From Parasponia andersonii (lineage: Eukaryota > Streptophyta > Magnoliopsida > Rosales > Cannabaceae): a stretch of DNA of 64,000 nt. The stretch spans positions 95,955 through 159,954 of the forward strand of contig JXTB01000420.1 of NCBI GenBank assembly GCA_002914805.1, in the 5' to 3' direction. A model generated the notes under the pieces. It saw only the letters and a list, made by a program, of their open reading frames with translations. It ran no database searches and had not been told where the DNA came from. The position numbers and the translations under genes are program-made. Below, in pieces: positions 1 through 12,229 of the stretch (the first letter of the stretch is position 1; each line of letters opens with the position of its first letter).

Positions 1-2446
1 ATAGATTTTATATTTATAGTTTCTTAAAAAAAATCAGTTTATGACTAAAAATTAGTATTTGTGTGTCTCTGGCTCATATATTATATATATATATATATAT
101 ATATAGTAGATGATTTTAAATACCACAACATCTTCATGCTTATTTCTGATATCTTTTCTTGGTCTGCAACCGAAAAAAAAAATGGTTTGTATATATAGCA
201 TGATCTATCTGACTATATAGCAAGCTGTCTCTGACATCCAGCTATATATATATATATTTCGCTTTCTCTGAGCTCTATCTGTAATTGCTTTTCTTTTCTT
301 CTCTCTCTGTGCTCTCAATCATTTTATGGGCATTCCTGGAACATGGTTTTTGGATCAGGGAAAGACGACTTCTAGGTTTTTGTGTGTTGAAATGAGAGAG
401 AGAGATTATCAGTACTAGCAGCATCCAACCGAAGATCGACACGTTTCATCTTCTTTTCAAACCTTTAACTCTCCTCCTCACCAGCTTTCTCTCTCTACTG
501 GTTATACTGCATAAATATTTTGATTTTCATGGCTTGGATGGGGTGATGGAACAGTACTATGACACTGCTTTCTTTTCTTTCTTTCTCCAAAAAATCCTCA
601 TACATATCAACAATACAAAATGATATAAATATATATATATATAAACATATAACTGTAATATTTAAGATCCATGATTATCCATATTCCTTTTCCTAGCTTT
701 CTCGATTCTTGTCCTTATTCCTTTTGATCTCTTGGTTTTTTCACTGTTTCGCTCAATACACACCTCCATTATCCGTTCATGTCTTTAATCGTTGAAAGGC
801 ATTTAAAAAAAAAAAAAAAAGAATAGAAAAGAAAAGAAAAGAAATGAGGAAAACCCAATAGTTTTTTGGACACATTTTGCCAAAAAAAATCGGCATAATA
901 ACAAGCATATATATACTCACTTCTTCATTTGGTTCTTCAAATTGATTTTTGCTCTAATTTGAGAAGGCCATCTATTTTTCTGCGCCTGAATCTTCCTATG
1001 AATTATATCTTGAACCTAACAAACTCTCTCTTTCTGAGTTACACGCGCCTTTTCTCTGTCTAAAGATGTATATATGCATACACGGTAACAAATATAGATA
1101 ATATCTGGTCTACAGATGGGTATTGGCCAGCATATTTTCAGGGATGTTGCTACCTTAATTTCTTCACCATAAAGAACAAATATTGTTATGTTATTATATA
1201 GTTTGTTTTAGTCCATATATAGGACATTTGGACAGAAATGAGCTCATAATGTGGCCGGGAGTTTGGAGACGTTAACAAAGGATTAACTTATAACTTAACT
1301 CTAGGCATTGTATTTGTTATGTAGCACTTTGCTTAACTAGTCCAGATACTGGTCAAAGATAATGATTTCAACGGTAGTCCATGATATATATATATAGTCT
1401 CAAAAATTATGGTCTCAGTGTGACCGTAAAAATTAATATATCTCAGACTATGCAGCTGTCAAAATTTAATTTCCACATTTGTGAATGCTCATTATTTCAA
1501 TAAATGAATGTGTATCATCTTGCAATGCATGTGTAATACCTGTCATGTTTTCTCCCTATAAATGGATATATGTTTATGTATATATATATATATATATATA
1601 TATAGTATATAGTATATATTCGCATTTTTCGCGTACTTAATTATGTGGGTGATCTCTTTTTGATGGGCGAAAATCTTGAAGTATATAAGACTAGAGTTTA
1701 ACTTCTTGTTTTATGCTAGCTATGCCCACAGAAGTTTTTAATCTTGATCTAAAAAACGAAAAATCGTGGCATTAGAAAGACTTTAAAAGATTGTTTTGCT
1801 GCTGATCATTATTAATTCAAACTGTATAAGACATAGCTATATATAAATTATCTTATGCAAGTTAGTGACAAAAAATAGCATTGCTTCGAATATGTATATA
1901 CTAGAAGTTATAGGATATCTTTCTTAGATTTATATATATATATGGTTGCCAATCCAATAGGTATTTTTTTTCTTTACTTATGGATAGGTATTTTTTTTTA
2001 GCCGTTAGATCACCGTCTAATGGTGATCCAATAGCTATAATAAAGTGTATGAAAAGACGTGCATTATTAATGCTCTTTCTCTCTCTTACTTTTACAATAA
2101 AAAATGCGTGCTAAATTTTCATTAGCCAAATTGATACTTATGCATAGGTAAAAAAAAAAACATACTTACTGGATTGGTGCCCTATATATATATATTATTT
2201 ATTAACACACGTATTTATATATATGTATATTCCATGCATCATAGTTACTATTCGATCATGAGGTAAAATAAAGGTTACACATATATACAGCTAAATATTT
2301 TTCAGAGACTACAATAACGGTCGTTGTCTAGCTAGGATCATGGATGGTCCTTTTTTAATTGATATTGTTTATAATAAGTTGGTTGCAATTAATAAACTTA
2401 TATATATAGATAATTTGCATAACCACATAATCCTTTTGTTGTACAG
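1..2446 (+). other. AGL6 intron 1 (3' part; exon 1 lies outside the window)
   Basis: No MADS-domain coding sequence is present here, and exon 2 at 2447 begins with the last base of a split codon. The stretch is therefore read as the 3' part of a first intron longer than 2.4 kb, which is usual for AGL6 genes. It holds several (TA)n runs (near 79-105, 243-259, 1577-1605), a pyrimidine-rich CT stretch near 290-310, an A tract near 806-820 and one MITE (1944-2182). I see no other coding sequence. First introns of MADS genes often carry regulatory elements, but none can be assigned from sequence alone. Confidence 0.7.
1944..2182 (+). mobile_element. MITE family A, copy 1 (AGL6 intron 1)
   Basis: This is a 239-bp element with terminal inverted repeats. 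The left end reads GGTTGCCAATCCAATA and the reverse complement of the right end reads GGGCACCAATCCAGTA. It lies between TA-rich flanks, so a TA target duplication would be invisible. Inside is a short palindrome, GATCACC...GGTGATC, near 2008-2030. The reverse complement of 32167-32377 (SOC1 intron 1) matches it along most of its length, which makes the two a family. No coding capacity. The TA flanks fit a Stowaway-like element, but superfamily assignment is uncertain. Confidence 0.7.
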
Positions 2447-5400
2447 TATAAGCAAAACCCTTGAGCGATACCAGCGTTGTTGCTTCACTCCTCATGATCA
2501 GAACAGCATTGAACGCGAGACTCAGGTTTTGTTTGCTAAATTTTCCTTTCTATATATATGTATATAAATATATATATATATAGACATATATATATATTAA
2601 ATCTGATCACTCAATAATTATAAGCAAGCAATATATATTTTCACATATATATATATATATATATGCTTGAAATGATACAGCTTATTTGTAGGTTGAAGAG
2701 ATAATTTGTAACCATATCATATTGCACTGTTTAAATTAAGTCCCAACATGAATATTAACCATGATTACTTGCGATCTATTTCTTATGTTTAATTCTTTAT
2801 CCATACTCGAAAAACATTCTCCATTTTCTTGACGTATAAAAATGTATATAGCTTTTTTTTTTAATTCCAACTTTGATCTCTATTTACCACGTCTAAACCA
2901 TATTTATATTTTGTTTGATATCAATTATAATGTTGGTTTAATCTAGCCAATAGTTTTTATATACAATATTAATTAATAAGTATAATAGTGATCTTAATTA
3001 TGTACATTATCTTATAGATCCACTTCTATAGGACCGGCGTGGGAGTACTTATGTAAATCCTAGCTAGTCAATATATAGCATTTTTAGGTTCTTAATAATG
3101 AATGGTACTTAATGTTCTAGTATAATAACAAACTTCTTTTTTTTCTTTTCTGAAAATAATATTTTCGTTAATTTATGAATGCAGAGCTGGTACCACGAGG
3201 TTACAAAATTGAAGTCCAAATATGAGTCTCTTCAGCGTACTCAAAGGTGTTGTCACGACCCAAACTTCGAGGCAATAGCAAAATGAGAATTTCACTTGAA
3301 TTAGAAATTCTTTAATTTATAGCGAATAAGTTTAAAGAGTTTCGAATTTTTAAATCAACCTAGTAAATAAAATATTTAGAATTCTAACCAGTGAGTCTAT
3401 CCCACAATTCATAATCACTAATAAACATAGACTGAATAATTATTAGAAAAACTAAATTCAAATAATTAATTGAGCATCACCATTCACACCTCAATATCAA
3501 ACTAGTATGATATATATAGTTTACAAACGTATTCAAAGTAATATATCTCATTTATTTAACAAGACTTAAACATAAGTCTTACATCCACACACTTAGCATT
3601 ATCAAGTCACGGACTATAAGTAAAAAAAATAGCTTCTTATTCTAATTATTAGCTGTCAATGTCACACTAGACACCACTTGTGAAGAAAATAGGAGGGGTG
3701 AACATAAATGTACAGTAAGTTACCTAATTACCCTTTTTGAGAAAGTTTTTTATAATTCTCAAAATATCTGTATGGTTAGTAGTACTAGAAAGCATTTTTA
3801 TAAGTGTTAAGTGTTCAAAACATAAGTAGAAAACCATTACAGAAAGTCATGATAAAGACCAAACCATATATCAAGGTCAAACATATTGAAATCATAATAA
3901 AACAAGTATAATGCACATCACATAAATCAATACCTCACATGAGCTCTCACTATCTCATCACGACTAAAGTAACTTATACTACATGTATTGAGTGCTCCCT
4001 ACCTGACATCTATCTATGGAAACCGGAGGAATACTCGTGTGTCTAATCCTACTGAGATGGAGGGGCATCAAATGCCTACATCTACCGAGTGGAGATAGTT
4101 AGAAAACAAACCTTGTGCAGGTTTATGGGTTTTCACTAAAGGCTGGTGTGCTAGTCTGCCTACTATAATACTGTGATGCTTAAGATGACTCTCATGCATG
4201 ATCATATGAAATATGCAATATGTAGAGTCTCAAACAACTATGTAGTGGTTTAATATTTTGGACGTACTTTGATTTTTAAATAGAAATCCATTCTGTACTC
4301 AAAAATCCAAAAGTACAGTTCATGCGGTTTAACCAAATCCTAAGTTTAAAACTTATACAGAATCATACATAAAATATCTAGAGCAGTCCACAATATTTCA
4401 CAAGTCCACAGTTCATTAAAATAATTATTCAAATAATTTAATTTAATAAAATCACAAATTTTTATTTTTCAAAATAAAATCCAATTTTATTGAAAAATAA
4501 TAGAAAACAAGGAAATTGAATCTCCTAACTCAAAATAGTAATTATGTTGAGCTAACGACGCTAAAAAAGTCCTTTGTTGATCTCCTCTTTCATATGATAT
4601 AATTTTCTCGGGCAAAATAACTCAATTTTGAAATAATTAGAAAAATACCACAAAATGCTATAATAACCAACTTTTCATTGGAGCCGAGTTAGAGGCTGAG
4701 AATGGTTAGAAATGAAAGTTGCTATCAAGACGAGTTCAACAGTGGCAACGACGAATTGATCGGACGTTGGAGGAAGAAATGGTGGGCAAAAAACTGACGC
4801 AGTAGCGAAAATTTCAAGAGCTTCCAACTCTGGCGAGACACGACGATTCATGGCGGCAATGCCCGATGTGCCTTCGTCGGCACCTCCTGGTCATGACGGA
4901 CCGACGCATCGGGCTGCTTGGCTAGCAGTGAACTCTCGGGTGAACAGTAACCGAGGGTGGTGTTTGAAGGGCCTCTATGGAGAAGAAGAAGAGAATTGGG
5001 GTTTATATGCAAGTTTTGAAAATTGTAGATAGTGGGACACATGGCATAATCTAGTTTGACCAAAAAAATGTTTCTAAAATTCTACTTTGGCCACAATTTC
5101 TAAAAAGATTCTTTCATTTTAGTTCATCCTTAATTATATTTTTGTCCTAAGTTTGAAATTTTTTTTTTTTTTACTTTTGCCCCAAATATACTTAGACTCA
5201 AATGTGTTCACATTTATCTCAGATTTAATTAATTAAACACACAAAAATTCAAAATTATAAGTTTGCCATTGACTAAAAATTACACTTTTACCCTTATAAA
5301 ATTTTGGATTTTACAGGTATACATATACCATGCATATTAAGTACTATTATTTGTAATCATTATTATTTTTAAATAATGTTAATATCTAATGTGTGGAAGT

Positions 5401-7969
5401 TTCAAATCAATTAATGCATGATCTAATATTAGATGATTGTTGTACATATGTAGTTCCATTATTTATCACGATTATTGTTATTCTCGTTATTATTTTTTAA
5501 CCCAAAAAAATTGTTCATAGGCATGATAAAAGGTACTAATTAATTGAATTAAATTCGTAAGGAATTTGCTTGGTGAAGATCTCGGACCCCTGGATGTGAA
5601 GGAGCTGCAAAATCTTGAAAAGCAGCTAGAAGGAGCTCTTGCACAAGCTAGGCAAAGGAAGGTACGTGCAGTACACAATTAGATTATATATCTTAAAACG
5701 CTTTTTTCGCCTTTTCACAAACTGAAGCAAATATTTGTTTTTTTACGTCATAATTAAGTTTTGAAGAGAATTAATTAATGTTCATTGACTTGTTAGAAAA
5801 CATTATATACATGATATTCATCATATAGACGAATAATGTAATATTAGAATCCTTATGTACTATTCATCATTATTCATCCCTTTGGTTACTTTAAAGGGGG
5901 TCGTACTGTTCTAGCAATATGACTTTATGTAGGCCTTTCTTAAGGGGTTGTTTGTTCTTTATTTGTTGGACTGAGGTTGTTTTTCTTTTAATAAATTTGA
6001 AGGTGTACCAAAATATTGTCTTATAGGTAGATGTGCAAATTAATGTAGGATTCTAATGTTATTCTTCCTTCATACGTTCATTAAAAAAATGGTTATATTC
6101 TGATTATTCTATTTGCCAGCTTCAATTGAAGTTGATTCACTCGTACATTACCTATAGAAAAATTATGTTTTTTGTTAGAAATTTTTAATGAAATACTTAA
6201 TCAGATATCCCAATCACATAAAAACAAACTCATACTTTAGTACATTTAATTTTCTTATGTTGGTAACCACAGATGCAGATTATGACTGAACAAGTGGAAG
6301 ACCTGCGGAAAAAGGTAGGGGCAATGTTAAGGATCTGTATAATATATATATATATTCATCATGATATCTTATAATCTCTACATTAGTCTAAGTTAATTTC
6401 AGTTCTTTTGGGCCTATATCTAATTCTTTTGGCGTTCAAACAACCCTTCCTTAACAACTCCTTGATACTTGATGCATTTTCATGTATTATATATGTATCT
6501 AGAGGATTTCCAATTTTGGACCTAGTTGTTAACTTTTAGAATATATAGGAGCTTGGCGACCTCTAGCGCTCTTCGTTAATGTGTACATGAATGAATAGTT
6601 ATTAGTTTTTTTTAATGGAATATAAATTGTTATTAATTAGAAGTACGTGATTACGCTTGAGAAATATTTGATCTTTAATCAAATTACATAATCTAATCTA
6701 TTAACTATATATCTATTCTGCTAAATGTTTACTTTAATTTTCCTTCGCGCCATTACATTCTATTTTTCGTTAGAACAGAAAGAGACGAAAGGAATAAAAG
6801 GTTTTAAAAAAAGTAAAATAATTAATTTAAAACTATACACTTTCTTCCTTTTAATGTTTTGGAAAAGAAATGAATATGTTAAGGATTCCAATTCTTACAT
6901 TTATAACGTGGCGGAAATGGATTGTCGTTTGTATGAAAAAATTGGTAATGAAATATACATCTTTAGCGTTACTCTTAAATGTATGCTTGCATGATCATTG
7001 GATATTCTGGCTGTTTTAAAACTATACTAGAGCATATATCTAACGGTCAATCTTTTTGACTGGCTCTCTGATTCACTTTGACAGGAGCGTCAACTTGGAG
7101 ACCTCAACACGCAGCTTAAGCTTAAGGTTGTACTACACGCATAATAAAATTAAACCTAGTACCATTTACAATGATATGACTACAAACTTGTAATTATATA
7201 GTGCTTTTTAAGTGAGGACACGTTTGTCAGTATATGTTTCTATCACTACTTGTGATAAATAGAATTAGTGCCCGTGTATATATATAGCCTTGTTTGACTT
7301 TTGTGCCATGTGTACCTTTGATCAGCTTGAGGCAGAAGGACAAAACCTTAAAGCCATTCAAAACTTATGGAGCTCTAACATGACATCCGGAAGCAGTAGC
7401 TTTGCATTGCATACTTCTTCTCAAAGCAACATCACAATGGACTGCCAACAGCCTACGGAACCTGTTTTACAAATAGGGTAAACAACATTTCTTTTTACCT
7501 TATTTTTATTTCTTAATTGAAGCCTTATGTATGGAGCTAGCAATAAGTTTGAACTTATAGAAAGAAAGTACTTAATTAGCCTCCAAAATCCTCAAATAGG
7601 ATGAAATCTAAGATGATTTAGTGCATAATTAAATAACATCACCAAAGTATTAGAGACTAACTCATGCATTCACTTATAAAACATACATTCATTCCCACTC
7701 AGAGTGTCGTGGCAACAAAACCAATTGGTATTTAAAATTTAGTAGAAACTTAGAGACTATAATAAGTTTAGTAACAGTAATTGATTAAATGCGCTAAAAC
7801 ATATGATATTGTGTTGCCAAATGATAAATAACAAGTTAAATACTTCTAACGATGATGCTTTAATTGGAAAAGGTATCATCAGTATGTCCCAGCTGAGGGA
7901 ACATCCAACAGCATACCAAAGAGCATGGCTGGTACTGAGGCTAACTTCATGCATGGATGGGTTCTTTGA
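2447..7969 (+). CDS. AGL6: AGL6-type MADS-box transcription factor, exons 2-8 (5'-truncated by window)
   Basis: Seven exons are joined at GT/AG borders: 2447-2525, 3185-3246, 5562-5661, 6273-6314, 7085-7126, 7326-7477 and 7873-7969 (stop TGA 7967-7969). The sizes 79/62/100/42/42 are the classic MIKC K-box exon pattern. The visible part encodes 190 residues. The I region contains [11 protein letters not shown]. The K domain contains [20 protein letters not shown], then [20 protein letters not shown]. The C-terminus has the AGL6 motif with YHQYVPAEG and ends in NFMHGWVL. Only the MADS domain (exon 1) is missing, because it lies upstream of base 1. AGL6 proteins are nuclear, bind CArG boxes as dimers or tetramers and act in floral meristem and floral organ identity. 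All seven exons are open, so nothing indicates a pseudogene. Intron 3 was enlarged by an LTR insertion at the exon 3 donor (see 3251-5315). The alternative of a SEPALLATA gene is less likely given the C-terminal motif. Confidence 0.95.
3251..5315 (+). mobile_element. Solo-LTR-like insertion in AGL6 intron 3, at the splice donor
   Basis: The element starts TGTCACGACCCAAAC and ends GGATTTTACA (TG...CA). The five bases before it (3246-3250, GGTGT) and after it (5316-5320, GGTAT) differ at one position, consistent with an aged 5-bp target duplication. It is about 2.07 kb, has no recognisable gag or pol, and its beginning resembles the element at 26111-27361. Short open frames near 4850-5060 are not recognisable proteins. 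The left target copy includes the last base of exon 3 and the GT donor, so the insertion is 4 bp inside the intron. It could be a solo LTR or a non-autonomous LTR element with no visible internal region. Confidence 0.75.
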
Positions 7970-9787
7970 GAGTTACTATTTCGACTTGAACAACATAACT
8001 TATAGACAACGTTTAATTGAGAATGTATCTATATGGTCTTTATAATATTTAATAGCAATTGTAATGTGCTATAAACTTGTCGTTACTAATTGCAAGGTAT
8101 GACTTAAATCATCGTTCATATGGGTTTTTATTTGAGATTTGTAATGGTGTTTTTAATATATATGCATACATGAATATGTAGCATCAGATGCTTAAATTCT
8201 GAGCATATCGCTCTTAGGAAGGCACACTTGCATAGTTTTGTTATGTAATAGTTTTGTCTTTGATGATTGATATGTTATTGCTAATACGTTTCCGATATAA
8301 AGATTTCTTGAATGATAAAAGACTTGATATAATTTTCTCTTTTCGTTACTTCTTGGAAGTACCCTTATTTTTCGAACCAACTTCATGAAATCATTATTAT
8401 ACTCAACGAGTTAAGACCAAAAGTGAAGTTTTCATCACATGCATTTTGTTCGCAATTGTTGCTAACATAGCTCAAGAGAAAGATCTCATATATGTATATA
8501 CACACAAATATTCATTAGCATTAGGTTGTCTCAAAGGAAAATCTCAGATTGTTAAAAAGTAAAACAATAGAAAATAAGAAATATCCATATGCCTAATCCC
8601 ATAACCAAAGCTAGAAGCTAGACAGCATATCCACTTCACTAGCTTCCGGAAGCATTCATTTAAACCAGAATTTTCAATTTCGAAATACCAGATAAATGCG
8701 AAGTACAATGAGTGGTGTCCACATGTTGACAAATTAATGGATAGGCATAGGCTTAGAATTCATGCCAACATTTGATCTAAGTATAAGTGAAGCAGCATAA
8801 GCATTAAATTCCACAAAGAATACTTCTTTATTCTATTGCCACATCCAAGTAGTCTCCAATCTACTCATAAAAGGAGCGTGAGAAATTGGAAGGAAATATA
8901 GCTAGCTTTGGTTATTTAAGGTAAAGTTAATTGAAGCATAATCCCTTACCTGAAAGCCGAGGTTTGCTAACGCTTTGCCGTCATGCATCTAATCTTCCAT
9001 TTCCATTGGAAAATGTCCTCCCCACCTTTATGAAGCAATAGGGTAAGATAAATCAGAATTCCATTCATAGATTCTGATTATGTAACAATAGAAAGAGCCC
9101 AAGTACGATAACATATGTACGTTATTTTATTTTATTTTTTTTATTTTAGTGGAGAAGTTCTTTATTTATAGTTAGTAGAACAATGATGTCACATAACTTA
9201 CGAAAAAAGAAAAGAAAAGTCGACCCGCAAAACCTTTAGGCTCTAGTTATATTTGACTCGGACTAGTAAACTATAAGCATGTCAGCCTCCTCTGTTTCAG
9301 AACGACAACTGTAAACCAATAATCACAATACACTTTTATGCCACGTGCAAAGAAAAAATTTTAACTCCGAGAATTAATTTGGAAATGTACGCTTGAGACT
9401 GATATCTGCTGTCATCTTAATCTTCATACAACAGAACTTGCAGGTAGAACCAACCATTTACCAATATATGCCGTCCTAAATGTCACAATCCAAATCCGGA
9501 TTATTGATAATTTAATTTTTTGGCTTAATACACAGTATTTGACGAAGTTCAAAAGTTTCTAATTAAATATTAAACTTACTTAATTATATAAATAGAAATA
9601 CAAAATATTCTACAAATGAAGTTTTAAAAGAATTGGATATTTAGTTGTAATTTTTACAATATAGACCGAATAAAGTTCATTTCCAAAAATAGACCTAAAC
9701 TAACACAAAGGAGTAATCTAAGATTAATATTAAGGGGCATCATATAGTGCTTAATACAAATAATATGTCAATCTGTTATTGGCTTAT
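7970..9787. other. AGL6 3' UTR and downstream flank
   Basis: The stretch after the AGL6 stop presumably starts with its 3' UTR. No poly(A) site can be fixed. Open frames here are short and have no recognisable domains. Near 9481 a short string (TGTCACAATCCAAATCCGGA) resembles the start of the LTR family seen at 3251 and 26111, but nothing further matches. Otherwise I see only AT-rich, non-coding DNA. Confidence 0.5.
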
Positions 9788-10884
9788 TGTTACGCTCTGC
9801 TCATTTGGCTCCCTATATCCAAATGTTATTACTCATGATTCTAAGGTCCTCTATATATATACTGCTTACCCAAAAGGATTGAAAAAAGCCCTAGAACGTG
9901 GTGGGCACTTCTAAAATAATCAAAAAAGGTCTTGGCCATACTAGAAGACTCTAGATGGTACTACTAAGTCTTAGAAGGCTCTAGACAAAGCCAGATGGTC
10001 CTAGAAGCTCCTAGAATGATTTAGAAGAGTCAAGAAGGTGGGTGAATCTCTTAGAAAGATCTAGACCATGCTTGTTCTAGATTTCTTTATGTAAATATCT
10101 TTGTAGATATTGTAACTTTATTTGAGAATATTCTATATCCTTTGTAAGATCATGCCACTTGGCACGATCATAACCCTTAGTTTATTTATGCTTTGCCTAT
10201 ATAAAGGACCCATTGGGTTCATTTGTACACAAGTTCCATTTGTGAGTGTTGTAAGTATTTTAAGAGTAATACAAATCTATTCGAAGGTCCTCTATATATA
10301 TACTGCTCACCCAAAAGAATTGAGGAAGGCGCTAGAACGTGATGGACACTTCTAGAATGATCAAGAGAGGTTTTGACCGTACTAGAAGACTCTAGATGGT
10401 ACTACTAAGTCTTAGAAGACTCTAGACAAAGTCGGATGATGCTAGATGGGTTGGACAGTCCTAGAAGCTCCTAGAATGACTTGGAAGAGCCAAGATAGTG
10501 GGTGAACCTCTTAGAAGGAACTAGACCATGCTTATTCTAGATTTCTCTATGTAAATATCTTTGTAGATATTTTAACTTTATTTAAGAATATTCTAGACCA
10601 TTTGTAAGATCATACCACTTGGAACGATCATAACCCTTAGTTAGTTTAGGCTTTGCTTATATAAAGGACCCCTTGGTTTCATTTGTATACAAGTCTTATT
10701 TGTGAGTGTTGTAAGCATTTTAAAAGTAATACAAAGCTATTTATTCACTCAAACTCTCTTATCCTTACCAATTTGTCTCAAAGCTTACTCTAAGTCCCTT
10801 TCTTGAGTATTAGTAGGCTGACTTAGTACGACGGACTGTGCTAAGTGTTGCACGATTGCCTAGTTTGAGGCTAGAGTCGTGACA
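9788..10884 (+). repeat. 5' LTR of the gypsy element
   Basis: It begins TGTTACGCTCTGCTCATTTG and ends GAGTCGTGACA, directly before the primer-binding site. It matches the 3' LTR at 15908-16186 and 18662-19043. It is longer than the 3' copy because an internal segment is duplicated in tandem. A TATATAAAGGACC box near 10198 and its copy near 10659 are plausible LTR promoter TATA elements. Confidence 0.9.
9843..10743 (+). repeat. Tandem duplication inside the 5' LTR (period 441 bp)
   Basis: The segment starting AAGGTCCTCTATATATATAC at 9843 starts again at 10284. The two units run in parallel through the CTAGAAG-rich part, the TATA-like box and the ACAAATCTAT/ACAAAGCTAT end. Unit 1 lacks about 19 bp that unit 2 has near the TAGATGGGTTGGACAGTCC string. 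The 3' LTR has a single copy, so the duplication is specific to the 5' LTR. Confidence 0.85.
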
Positions 10885-10887
10885 GCG

Positions 10888-10899
10888 TGGTATCAGAGC
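10888..10899 (+). other. Primer-binding site of the gypsy element
   Basis: TGGTATCAGAGC starts 3 bp after the 5' LTR end. It is the standard plant LTR-retrotransposon sequence complementary to the 3' end of initiator tRNA-Met. Confidence 0.85.
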
Positions 10900-10938
10900 T
10901 TTGGTTGCTCGTTATATATTGGTAGTTCCATTGTCTAA

Positions 10939-12210
10939 ATGAAGACCATAGCTGCAATTCCCGACCCCATCGAAGTTGGTACTTCTGAATGTGGGCGTGA
11001 TGAAGGGAAAAAGGGTACTATCCGCAGCAAGTCGAGGGACGTGGTGACTAAGTTGGAGGCTAGAGTGTCCCGACTAGAGTCCAACTTGGGCACGTTGGGC
11101 AAGCGTGTAGACGATCTAGATGGCCATTACGATAGTTTGGAGACCGAAGATGTAGAGATCCACAGCTATATCAAAGATGCACTTGGTAGGCTAAAGGCCG
11201 ACTTAAGGTGCGAGATCGAGTCCCTTCATTCGGAGATTACCAAGGTACGAGATCTCTTCCAAAGAGAACTCACTAGTATTTTACTTAGAATAGATGAGAT
11301 GGGTGGTGATCTTACTTTGTGCAAGCGAGCGATGGCCACGGGGGTGACCACCATAATAACCATTAAGGCAAAGAAGGTTGAGGTACCTAAATCAAAAACC
11401 TTCAATGGTACTCGCAATGCTAGGGAAGTTGAGAACTTCCTATGGGGACTCGAACAATACTTTGAGGCTGCCATTGTGACAGACGATGCTGGTAAAATTC
11501 GTAATATTGCCTTGTATCTAACCGATACTACCATGTTATGATGGAGGTGGAGACACGGGGAGATGCAACGAGGAATGTACACTATAGCTACCTTTGATGA
11601 CTTCAAAAGGAAGCTAAAAAGGCAATTCTTCCCTGAGAATGCCGAAGAGGAGGCGAGAGACCGTCTTTGCCACCTCAAACAATCTAGCAGTATTAGAGAC
11701 TACGTAAAAGAGTTTACCACACTCTTGCTCAAAGTCCCTGATACTTCAGATAAAGATGCTTTATTCTTGTTCATCGATGGTCTTTAGAACTGGGCTAAGT
11801 GAGAGCTCAAGCGTCGTGACCTCCAGGGCTTAGCCGATGCTATTGCGGTAGCCGAGAGCCTTGTTGATTACTCTACCAATAAGGACCCTTCTAAAACCAA
11901 AGACAAGAAAGGTGGTGGAGCAAAGAGTGGGGGAGAGCAAACAAAAGGAGGAACATGGAATAAAGATAGTTCCTCCTATAGACACAAAGACAAGGGCAAG
12001 GAGAAGGAAGACTGTGACTTCTCTAAGCCAAGAGTCAAGTGCTTCCTTCGTGATGGGTCATATTGGGCACGCGAGTGTCTTAAGAAGAAAGCTCTCAATG
12101 CCTTAATTGCCTCCAAGCCAAGCCAAGAAGGAGGTGATAGAAAAGATGGTGGTGCACGTATTGGTTCCTTGCAACTCCTTAATGCCTTGCAATGTACCCC
12201 TGAGTCATAA
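10939..12210 (+). pseudogene. gag of the gypsy chromovirus (broken)
   Basis: The reading frame opens at ATG 10939 and shows a coiled-coil-like stretch (KLEARVSRLESNLGTLGKRV), then a gag core with FLWGLEQYFEA and, after an in-frame TGA at 11539-11541, FKRKLKRQFFPENAEEEARD. A degenerate zinc knuckle follows near 12035-12080 (CFLRDGSYWARECLKKKAL), in which a Cys of the CCHC pattern is replaced by Arg. Another stop lies at 11785-11787. All these pieces share one frame, so decay here is mainly nonsense mutation. Gag would form the virus-like particle; this copy cannot make a full product. Confidence 0.85.
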
Positions 12211-12229
12211 GCTAACGGCCTACTTTTTG

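Noticed and set aside
2340..2567. 75-residue open frame as a separate small gene
   Set aside because: Its middle is AGL6 exon 2 (2447-2525) read together with flanking intron sequence.
4848..5063. Two overlapping short open frames on both strands, GC-richer than surroundings
   Set aside because: They lie inside the intron 3 LTR element and show no protein family features.
6725..6994. 89-residue open frame within AGL6 intron 5
   Set aside because: Phe/Lys/Ile-rich low-complexity translation of AT-rich intron DNA; no domain.
9481..9510. Possible third copy of the TGTCACAACCCAAAC LTR family
   Set aside because: Only about 20 bases match the family start and the following sequence does not; no end or target duplication.
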